From contig JANJXV010000013.1 in the NCBI GenBank assembly GCA_024803745.1, forward strand, positions 6,324,001 to 6,388,000: 64,000 nucleotides of DNA, written 5' to 3'. The position numbers and the translations under genes were made by a program. This DNA is from Megascapheus bottae (lineage: Eukaryota; Chordata; Mammalia; Rodentia; Geomyidae). The notes below the pieces were generated by a model. The model worked only from the letters and a program-made list of their open reading frames with translations. It did not search any database and was not told the DNA's origin. Shown here one piece after another: positions 54,963 to 64,000 of this stretch; within the stretch, counting starts at the first letter, position 1; every line of letters starts with the position of its first letter.

Positions 54963-56725
54963 TCCCCATCTTCCCCACCCACATGCTTGATGGATAACCC
55001 CACAAGCATTCTGTGAACTTCTTCATTCTTAATTCTGAAGCATGTCTCTCCTTCTAACTGGAGAGACAAAATTCTTCCGTAGCACATGCCAACATATTCT
55101 AATTTTGCCTGAAGGATCATGGAGGTACCTACTAAGCTTTTTTTTCTTTACTAAACATTGTTTAAAATAATGACTATGTTCCCTCACTAACTTAGACATT
55201 ATTAAAGTATCTTATTGGCTTGGCTCAGATATTCTCAGTCCAGCCAAGCTGAGACATGTAATTGTTGGGCTGATTTCTTTTCAGGCATGACATCTGGCTA
55301 ACTGACCACAATAAGAACTCAGAGGTGACATTGTTGCTGCGTGTATATCCTTGTGATCATTCACACAACAATGTTACCTTGCTCTACATCATTGAATAAG
55401 TCATGCAAATGATCCTAGACTGCCATAAAATGAGATACATTTCTCCCAAACATTAACAAAGAAGACTCCTGCCTTAGCCAAGTTTATCCTCTCTCATCTC
55501 TTTCTTGATAGAATAAAAATAGAAATTCATCCTGATTATAAGCTAAGAGAGTTGGCTATGTTGAATTGTTAGTCTTTAGTGTTTCAAGGGAATGAGTTGA
55601 GGAGATGCTGCCAAGACATAAAACAGTGGAATGTCACAATTAGAGGTGTGATTTTCAGGCATGAAATGCAATTGTTTTACTGGTTTTTTACAGGGCTCAC
55701 TACCTGGCATTTGTCAAAGCTATTTTGAAACAATTCCTCATCATCCATGAGTATTAAAACAATCGGCAGGCAGTTACTTTTTGTTAGTGTATGATCCATA
55801 AGTACTTAATGAAATTGAGAAGCTACCAAAAACAGGATCAAGAGTCAGACTCAGAACAGATGCTGTACTCTGCTTTAATTTCACAATTGTTATTTCAGAG
55901 GGTGTCTTAAATCTTCCCAGCTATTCTGTGACTGCTGTGTACATCCTATCCAAACACTCCAAATGAACGCCCTATTAACTTCGTTGCAGTTGGAAATGAA
56001 TTCCAAGTCCTCTATAACACAAACACTCTGTTTTGAAAGACCTTGTTTAGCCATGGTGTTTTGTTCTTCTGAATCCTCTGAAATTTTGGAAATGAGCAAT
56101 CCTCTATAATAAGTACCATTTCTGGCGCAGTAATCAATTCTGTTTTGTATAACAAGCCCTTCCTGGAATGAGGAAAGACATGTTTTTGGAGAAGAGTCTG
56201 TTGTGTTGACTGCCTGCCAAGCCTATTGATGGGGAGGCAACTCTGAGGTGTTTTAAAGCACAGGTAGATTATGGCTCTGAGGTCTTGGCTACAACTGACT
56301 GGACAAGTATTAGGTTCACAGGTAATCTGGACTAGTGTAAGAATTTTTTCCAAATGTCGTGACACTGATTATCCTTAAACTCTTGAGCCCTTTCCGTTGG
56401 GCTATTGGAACATGAAACACAGAGTCTGCACTTGACAGACAATGGGAAAGGCCATCACGAGACATGTGAACATGGTGTAGCAGAAGGAAGATGGAGATCT
56501 CAAAGCTGGAAAAATCTGTGAATACACAGAAGTGATGTTGAAGCAGAAACCTTGTATCAATGATCACATCAGCAGCCGAAGAAGTGGCCATGAAAAGTTG
56601 AGCACTGGAATCAGTAGAACTGGCCACTGAAAGAGGGACAGGAAAATTTCATCGCTAGGATTCTGTTGAACTCAAATGATGTTATGGGTTTGTAGAAATA
56701 TCTATATGAGGTCTGGGTCAATGAG
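54963..56725. other. Repeat-poor unclassified sequence
   Basis: About 1.76 kb without an obvious interspersed repeat. Minus frames of 117 codons (56012-56365) and 103 codons (56316-56627) overlap and show no domain. Possibly unique host sequence. Confidence 0.4.
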
Positions 56726-56944
56726 TAAAATTTCTTTTAATTTTCTTCCAGTCCTGGGACTTGAACTCGGTGCCTAGGCACTGTCCTTGGGCTTTCTCAA
56801 GGCTAATGCTCTACTACTTGAGCAACAGCACCACTGCTGGCTTTTTCTGTGTATGTGGTACCCAGGAATTAAACCCAGGGCTTTGAACATGCTAGGCGAG
56901 CTCTCTTCCACTAGGCCACCACACTCCTGGCCCATAAAATTTCT
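56726..56944 (-). mobile_element. Dimeric ID-like SINE with 10-bp TSD
   Basis: Full dimer (about 56746-56934). TAAAATTTCT is repeated at 56726-56735 and 56935-56944. ID-like half: ATGCTAGGCGAGCTCTCTTC; right half: GGGACTTGAACTCGGTGCCT. Confidence 0.9.
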
Positions 56945-57051
56945 ATTTTTTCTGATTACCATTTGTAGATAAGGTAATATGGATAACATAGAGGATTTGC
57001 TCTATGTTCTTATGGGTAAATATTTCTTTCTCCTTTTGTTTTCCTTTTTAC

Positions 57052-57255
57052 AATATGGCAGTATTGAGGCTTGGGTGTTGTCCCTTAGCTTTCTCACATA
57101 ATTCTGGTAGTTTACCAAATGACCCATTACTCTATTCCTGGCTTTTTTCCTAGTTAAATGGAGATAAACTCCTGCCTGGACTGTATTGGAACTGCAATTC
57201 TCAGATCTCAGCCTCCTGAGCAGTTTAGGATTATAGGTATAGGCTATTTATGGCC
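57052..57255 (-). mobile_element. B1/tRNA-like composite SINE, diverged
   Basis: Antisense order: GCAGTATTGAGGCTTGGGTG (shortened right half), AATGGAGATAAACTCCTGCC, then TCTCAGATCTCAGCCTCCTG and TTAGGATTATAGGTATAGGC. Confidence 0.78.
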
Positions 57256-57429
57256 TGCTCCTCCTGAATTCTAAAGCTGCCTCTGAAGGAAAAAAAACCT
57301 TCTCAAATAATGCATTAGGATTGTTATAAAGCAACAGTAAACACGATAATAACCCAACTGTAGTTTTTGGTAAAGGAAATGGGAAGTGGGTTGGCATAAA
57401 TTATTTAAGTTATGTTTCTGGCTGTTGTT

Positions 57430-57680
57430 TGTATAGTATGTATGCACTTTACATAATTCTTTTAAAAAGTAAAAAAATACCTTTAAGCAGTTGCACAAAG
57501 AATTTCAGTTCAGCATGACAATATATGAGCCGAGTGCATCTTGATCAATGTCACTCGTTCCATCCTTTTTTCTCCTATTTATCCACATCCACCCATCCCT
57601 TCAAGTTACCCAGGTCCATTTTCACATATGTATATCAAATATTACAACATAATGTTTTCTAATATCCCAAGAAGCTGCCA
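57430..57680 (-). mobile_element. Old L1 3' UTR fragment
   Basis: GAATTTCAGTTCAGCATGAC, then AGTGCATCTTGATCAATGTC and CCCATCCCTTCAAGTTACCC. The same tail type is suggested at 1480-1520 and 27400-27505. Confidence 0.5.
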
Positions 57681-57709
57681 GGTGGTTATTGTAAAACATA
57701 TGCCACAAC

Positions 57710-57840
57710 ATTGAAAATGCTGAGGCTTCGAGAGGATATTGACTTGCCTAAATGCATGCTTCTAAGATTCAGAGTCAGATCCTTCTCTAGGACTGCCTGG
57801 CTCTAGAGTGGAATGTCTTTCCACTGCATTAGTTAACTTT
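57710..57840 (-). mobile_element. MIR fragment
   Basis: Antisense MIR: GCTTCGAGAGGATATTGACT, TTCTAAGATTCAGAGTCAGA, GACTGCCTGGCTCTAGAGTG, then CCACTGCATT. Confidence 0.7.
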
Positions 57841-59062
57841 CTCTGAAAGGACAGACTTGGCATCCTCAGAAAACTCATTCTCCAAAGGAAAGAAGTATAC
57901 AAATGAAAGGCCCAAGTAAACACCAAGTGCTACTGATATGGGTTCTGAGTTGGGTGTAGGCAGGCAGGATCTGCCATTCCTGATAGATTCTGCTACTCTG
58001 TCTTGTGTTACTTGGTTCTCCTGTACAGGCTGCCATTGATGAAGTCACATGTCTCAGTCAGGTGTTTTATTACCAGCATCAGTGTAATTTATATGTAAAA
58101 ACACAGCCACTTTCCTTTGCCTTGCAAGAAATCTGACAGAAAAAAGGTGACAGATGGCAGGTAGAATGTTTCCCAGTTGTGGTGTGGATCAGGGAAAATT
58201 GGACAGTTGCTCTATATTGGTATTTCTGGCAGAAATCATGGGAACGAGAGAGCTGAACCCTGAAGCCCCATCCATCCTCTTCTTCAAAATAGGCTGTCTC
58301 AAGGTGGAATGAGACTGCTGGAGGATGATTGATGGTAAAATATGTCATCTTGTTAATCAGGAATTGAGAAGACTGCCATATTGGATTACGCACTGTAGTG
58401 GGGGCCGTCATTGAACTTGTTGATCAATTCAGGGGTCATTAGCCCTCCTGGATAGAGGGATCTTGAATTTGGTAAATTTGTAATGTAGTCCTAATGAAGA
58501 GAAAATAATGCTATTCCTTCCATCTGAGTGGTTTTTCAAAGGAAAGAGGGATCAGGCTCTGTTTAAAGGCCAGTGAGAAACTGGTATTATTCTTTGGTTG
58601 AAAACTATGAAAGAGAAAGAACAATTAATATTATCAAGATTCTCCAAGGGGAATTCACTACAATATATGCATGTATGAGATTATATTAATGAAATTCATC
58701 AAATGTAAAAAGAAACAGGAGGAAGGGGGATAATAAGGAATAGCAAATACGATCAAAGTGAATTCTATGGATGGAAGTGTTACAATGAAGCCCACAGTCT
58801 CAAGGCCTTACCATTTTCCAATTACAATTAGGGAAGTAGTTTTTGTCCTTACTTTGTGCATGAGGGCAGAAAGAAGCAATCAGGGTTTTCACTCTGAAGG
58901 CATTCACAGTCCATCAGTGAGAAACACCATTAAATACGTGAGTACAATAGAGTAAATGACTGTTAGAATGGAACTGCTAAAGAGAGTTCTGATGGTGTAT
59001 TGCCCAAATGTCCTTGCCATGCTCTCTTTTCTGGAGAATTCCCTTGCTAGACCTCTATAAAA
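57841..59062. other. Unclassified sequence
   Basis: No named repeat. The 110-codon minus frame at 58079-58411 shows no recognisable domain. Confidence 0.4.
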
Positions 59063-59285
59063 AAGCTTCTCTTTGGTGTTGGAAGTGTGGCCTAGTGGTA
59101 GAGTGCTTCCCTAGCATACACAATGTCCTGGGTTTGATTCCTTGGGACCACATACATAGAAAAAGCTGGAAGTGGTGCTGTGGCTCTAATGGTAGAGCTC
59201 TAGCTTTGGGAAAGCTCAAGGATAGTGCCCAGGCCTCAGTTCAAGCCCCAGGACAGGAAAAGAAGGACCAAATGAAGCTTCTCTT
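59063..59285 (+). mobile_element. Dimeric ID-like SINE, plus strand, with TSD
   Basis: Both halves in sense: left half TGGCCTAGTGGTAGAGTGCT and GGGTTTGATTCC; right half GGTGCTGTGGCTCTAATGGT and CAGTTCAAGCCCC. AAGCTTCTCTT is repeated at 59063-59073 and 59275-59285. It is the clearest plus-strand view of the family. Confidence 0.93.
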
Positions 59286-59851
59286 CATCCTGTCTTCTGT
59301 GCCATCTGATTGCTTTCTTGGCCTACGTTAGTTCTAGCACCCCTACTAAGGGACTGTTTCCACTGAAGTATACACTTAAAGCTTATTTTCCCTTTCAAAA
59401 ATAAAAGAAGAAATCAAGATGTTAAAACTCTCAGACATTGAGAAGTCAGAGAGAAGGCTTTGATGGCCTTTGAGAAGGCTTGATGGCCTTCTGACTTAAA
59501 AAATATTAGCACCCATTACTTGTACAAAGGGCTTTTAATGTAGTATTAACTTGCATGCAAAGTACTTTGATCAAACTCACCTGCTCCATCATTCTCCCCT
59601 AACTTATTCATAAAACAATTTGCATAGGTTTCCTTGCTGTACTTACAGACATAAGTATTTTGGTCATTCACTCTTTCTATTGGCTCTCCTTGCTCTCACT
59701 AGTTCCTGCTCTCCAATAGAGCTCATTTTGTTTTCCTGTCATTTATTTTTTTTAATATGGAGAACAAAATTGGGCAGACAGATAATGACACACTTGTGAA
59801 AGCCTTTTTCTTTTCATTAGGTGTGTGCTATGACCTTGGGTGGTTCCTATG

Positions 59852-59854
<3 letters not shown>
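59286..59854. other. Unclassified sequence
   Basis: A short direct repeat (GAGAAGGCTTTGATGGCC, then GAGAAGGCTTGATGGCC) lies at about 59451-59490. No gene or named element. Confidence 0.5.

Positions 59855-59932
<78 letters not shown>
59855..59932. repeat. (TG)n-(GA)n compound microsatellite
   Basis: About 24 TG units followed directly by about 15 GA units. Confidence 0.98.
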
Positions 59933-59933
<1 letters not shown>

Positions 59934-59934
59934 C

Positions 59935-62539
59935 TTAGCAGAAGTTTAAAAAATGCCTAGTTGGGAACGAGAAGAATAGATCCTCTCAAAACAATTTCCC
60001 CTATTTCTAGTTTGCCTGAACAAGTTCAGCTGAGCACAAGAGAATGGAAGAAAGATGAGGAAAAAATAGGTAAGCCTGACTTTCCTCAGAGGTAGGAAAG
60101 AACCGATGGCAGTGCTTAAGTACCATAGACTGAGCATTCTTGCTGAGGCAGAAAATATAGTGTGCAGCCTATTTCCTAAAGAAAAAAAATACTGGTAAGA
60201 AAGAAAGCTTTTGAGCTGTTTAGTGTGCAAAATGACCCAATCCCCAACAGGCTTTCCTGTCCTTGCTAACTACCAGAACACAACTTTAGTAAAGAAGAGA
60301 CTGTGAGGACAAGGAAAAAAAATATTTATCCCAGCTTGCCCATTTCTATCCTCTCAAATAGAAATGCCATATGGTTCCATGTGATAGGACATCTTTAGTA
60401 TTTGTTATATACAGTGTCTTTTTATACAATTATAGGTATTTTTTTATTTATTTGCACTTTCATCTCCAAGAAAGAGATGATGTATAAATATGAGGCCAGA
60501 GTGCTAGTGCCAGCAGACAGAGGATTTAACTGGAAGAAATCTAAAGCAAATTTATCTAATAGTGGCTTAGAATTTCTTTCTCAATATTAATATATATATG
60601 CCCAACACACACACACATATTAAGTACACTGTTAGCAGTTTAATTTGTAGAGCCCCATGGAAAATGAAAATGTGAGGTCCTGTTAGGGCAGAGTAGTCAA
60701 TCCTGTCTTCCCTGTGTGAATCCATAATGAAGAGAAGTGCCTCAGGGCTTGTAGACTCCATGCAGAGATGGATCTATTAGTAGAACTGGTGAGAGGCACT
60801 CCCTGTAAGAAACTGCCCACCAGACTCACTCTCTGTGATTCTGTCCATCCAGTGTAGGGATGACTACTGCCCTGCCCCACCTCCAGACATTCCCTGACTG
60901 GATATCTCCAGGTCCCAGCAGGCATGAGAAGAACATAGGAGAATGCTACTCTGGTTTCCTGAGTTTGCCTGGGGTGGACAGCAAAGGAGGAAGAGAGCTG
61001 GAGAAAGCGCTGTGAATGCAGGGCTGGGGAAGGATGCCAAGAAGCTTTGGCCAGGTGGGAAGGTAGTGGGAGATGGAACCATGGGTAAGCTAAGGTGCCA
61101 AGATACCTTCTCCCCACTCATGATCCATGGTTGCATTAGATTTTACTTCTGCTAGTGCAAAGCCAAAAAGTATGAAGAATTTCAGGATAGTGCTTGCCAT
61201 ATAAAATGGTCGTGGTGAGCTCAACACTGACACAGAATCTGACTGTGTTGAGAAGCTGTCCTGCAGGGTCAATGACACCCAGAGAAGCAGTTGCTGAGCT
61301 TGGAAAAACCACTCGTGATTGGAGCACTGACTCAATACACCTTAGCCAATGGGTATCCTTCCTACTGGTATACTCTCAACTGGAGAATCTGAGGATTTCC
61401 ATATGCCCTGTGAGTAAGTTCAAGGTCATGCCACTAAAACAGTGTCAGAAGAGAAACTCCATTAGTAAGCGATTTTTTTCTTTCGTTTTGTCTGTTGTTT
61501 GTGTTTTTAACCTTTTCAATGAATGTCAGTGGTTCTCTGCTCCCTTATAATATTGGGACTTAGATCAAGTAGTGAACACAGAAGTCTGCCACAGAGGAAA
61601 AAACACAATGACTTTAAAACCATTTTGCATCAAACTTCAAAGGGGTCACAGAGCCCTTAAACATGCTGAAGATGTGAGATAGTTCATCTATTGCCAGAGG
61701 TGAAAAGGTTTTCAGTCAGGATTTACTAGCTTTGTGATAGATGCAACGGAGAATGCTGCCTTTCCTTTCTTATTAATTTTGTACATTGTCTTGATCAAAG
61801 GACTTCTTGCTTTTATTTTCTGGCTTTATTTTTTCCTGCCAATATTTTCATGGTAGAAACAGATCTTCACTGAATTTGTTCTCTACGGGGAGATGTCCCT
61901 GCCTTATGGACACTCTGCTAGGAACAAGTCATTCTTTTTCACCCCTCCCCCCCAAAAAACAAAGTAAAACAAAAAAAAATACAAGAGCAGTCTTTTGAAA
62001 CGGATCCCTTTAAAGGACATCTGGCATTGCATTAAGCTTTATTCCTTTTGGGTCCAGAGAACCACGACTGCACCAGCTCCCAGTATGTTGGGATGCAATG
62101 TTGTTCCCCAACTCTGATTGTGGCTGCAGGCAGCAGGAAAGCCGATAGATGGCGACAGTAATCCAAAGATGAAGTCCTGAAGCCAAAGCTTGCATATCTT
62201 AGGCTTGGCAATACATTATTTATGAGGGAAAATTAACTTTGAAATCGTCTTAGGTTGCCCCCAGCAATATACACAGTAAACACGATTTTCTTAGTAGAAG
62301 GTAACAAATAATCTTTGTGGCAAATTAGATGAATTGTGATGTCTGCTTTCTGGTAGTTTGTGGTACCAGAAATAATGATCCTCCTTACTAGTTACTATTA
62401 TTCACATTCCTATTCTAAAGGAGTAATTGTCCAAGTGATGTTGTGTGTAAAAAGTCAAGGGAGAAATGCCTGATGCGATGCAAATGACTGTCATTCTGGA
62501 AATTTTGTAGTGTTCTTTAAAAGATGTAGTTCCTGCCAC
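59935..62539. other. Longest repeat-poor stretch
   Basis: About 2.6 kb with no confidently assigned interspersed repeat. 60640-60790 (GAGCCCCATGGAAAATGAAA) may be an old repeat I cannot name. Overlapping frames at 60683-61335 on both strands reflect fewer stops in higher-GC DNA; no domain is seen. Confidence 0.4.
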
Positions 62540-62559
62540 AGTGCACTGTGGTCTTTGAA

Positions 62560-62800
62560 TCACGTAGAGCAATAGGAAGAGAAATTTACTTTGGGGCTAG
62601 GCAGATTTGAATCTGGATTTCTTTCTTGCCATTTGGAAATCTTGTGAGTTGCGAGGTGAGTTACTTCAATCTCCTGAAGATTAGTTTATTCATCTAGGAA
62701 ATGCGTTTGTGATACCTCTGTTACAGAGTTGTTCTGTGAAGTAAATGAGCCAAAGAAAGTAGTTGGTTCCAGGCAAATATGCTACAGATTCTAGATCTAT
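62560..62800 (+). mobile_element. MIR
   Basis: A long sense MIR: GATTTGAATCTGGATTTCTT, GTGAGTTACTTCAATCTCCT, TAGTTTATTCATCTAGGAAA, then CAGAGTTGTTCTGTGAAGTA. Confidence 0.75.
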
Positions 62801-62965
62801 TCCTCTCTCGAATACATTGCCAGAGCAAAGATATTATAGAAGACCCTTGTGTACGATGACTGTATGAAAATTTCAAGCAATAGTTTGTAGGCAATAAATG
62901 TTCATGTTTACTTGAAAACAAGGGCTAGGACAGAGGTTATGCTGTTTTCATAAGGTCAATTAAAT

Positions 62966-63486
62966 TCTTTTTTTTCAAAATTATTATTTTTTATTGTAAT
63001 TAGTAAAAGGGTTACATGATATTTGCCAGATAGAAGGTGCATTAATTCACATATATTGATACCCTTTCACATGTCTTGGTACCCGTTTCCCTCCCCCCCC
63101 CACACCCCACACCCGTCTTGGTTTTCCCCCCTTCCCTATCAAATTTCAAATATCCAAATACAAATAAATTCAATATATCAGATAACAAAGTGAGATACTA
63201 TACCAATATGAGATAACCAAGGGACAGCAAAGGAGATGAGAGACAACATAGTACATTAAGGACAACAATCATTCGTTATATGGCTTTTGTTTCACTATCC
63301 TGGAGGTCCTTTCAATTAGCTTCACATTATATGTCCTTATGTATCAAGATTTTGCTCTATTGCAAATCTCTGCTAGTAGAGCCCAACGTTTCTACTGATT
63401 ATGACGAATGAGGGAAACCATTGAGCCTATGATTTTTTCTAAGTCTTTCCATTTCCTAACAAATGGGGCGATGTCATTCTTTCTGA
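62966..63486 (-). mobile_element. L1 3' end with internal deletion
   Basis: T-rich tail at 62968-62976 and the young 3' UTR, then the ORF2 end; at about 63431 GAGCCTATG joins directly to ATTTTTTCTAAG, removing roughly 30 bases present in the other copies. It stops at about 63486. No TSD found. Confidence 0.9.
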
Positions 63487-64000
63487 TATAAGGGTGGAAG
63501 CATGGAGACAGATATCAAGTGAGGTATGGTGGCTATGGACAGTCATTCTGTTAGCATAATACCATGAATAAAGCCAATGACTGGGATTGCCTTCTATTAG
63601 AGGAATGGTTAAATTTTGTACCACAATGGAGTATCGCCTACAACTAAGTCAGATCTCAACCCAAGGTCATCTCTAGAACTGAGAATGTCCTTCACAACAA
63701 CCATTAATATTTGTGCCATATAATTTTGCACACAACGTCTCCAAGCATTGTTTTTCTCATAAGTCAAATGCAAGATGTTCAAAGAGAGATGGTATTAGAG
63801 CATTTTAGGATAGTGCTCATAACATCACAGTGAAATTTATAGCTATGTTCATGGTTGTTGCATATTAGGATGTGGTTATAGTTGAGCAGAAGAGTTGGAG
63901 AATCTTGGATTAAGATATTTTTTTGTCAGAGAGAAGTGGACACATCACTGATGCAGCATTTGCCTTGATTAAATGCTGGTTATCAAGAGAGTTGGAGGAG
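63487..64000. other. Unclassified sequence
   Basis: No recognised repeat or gene up to the window edge. Confidence 0.4.

Noticed and set aside
56012..56627. Two overlapping minus frames resembling a small gene
   Set aside because: No domain or homolog recognised; kept only as a repeat-poor stretch to check.
59074..59262. tRNA-like A- and B-box pair as a possible tRNA gene
   Set aside because: The module is part of a dispersed dimeric SINE with a TSD and cannot be taken as a functional tRNA.
1..64000. CRISPR array, operon, phage or insertion-sequence content
   Set aside because: The window is mammalian nuclear DNA; regular repeats are microsatellites or dispersed retroposons, with no unit-spacer pattern.

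Overview
This window looks like ordinary nuclear DNA from a placental mammal, most likely a rodent. It is AT-rich by eye, CpG-poor, and packed with interspersed repeats and microsatellites. I find no host protein-coding gene, no exon I can defend, and no rRNA, tRNA or snRNA gene. Two SINE families point to rodents. One is a dimer of an ID-like (tRNA-Ala-type) left half and a second tRNA-like right half, an organisation like the dimeric SINEs described from geomyoid rodents (kangaroo rats, pocket mice, pocket gophers). The other joins a 7SL/B1-like half to a tRNA-like half. The placement near Geomyoidea/Heteromyidae is inference from these families and needs a library search.

Layout. 0-9.8 kb: SINEs, ancient MIR pieces and a cluster of 3'-end LINE-1 (L1) fragments, one containing a nested second L1. 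9.8-18.5 kb: mostly unclassified AT-rich sequence with scattered SINEs, an old L1 tail, a 94-bp L1 stub, a large GA tract and an L2-like remnant. 18.5-23 kb: a mosaic in which a younger L1 lies inside an older L1 that abuts an oppositely oriented L1. 23-37 kb: dense SINEs, MIRs, a SINE split by an L1, and TG, TCC, TC and TTTA microsatellites. 37-38 kb: a three-layer nest (SINE, SINE, L1). 38-55 kb: unclassified stretches with MIRs, an ancient L1M tail, two L1 insertions with perfect target-site duplications, and many SINEs. 55-64 kb: the most repeat-poor part, with a few SINEs and MIRs and a final L1 tail.

The L1 copies are all 5'-truncated; none carries ORF1 or the reverse-transcriptase core of ORF2. 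At least three 3'-UTR types are present, and younger types sit inside older ones, which gives a relative chronology. The clearest results are insertions with readable target-site duplications (TSDs), the nested insertions, a solo ID-like monomer with its own TSD, and microsatellites that repeatedly sit on the 3' tails of SINEs. SINEs and L1s both lie mostly on the minus strand, which would fit an intron of a plus-strand gene but does not prove it. I found no convincing evidence of a new biological system.
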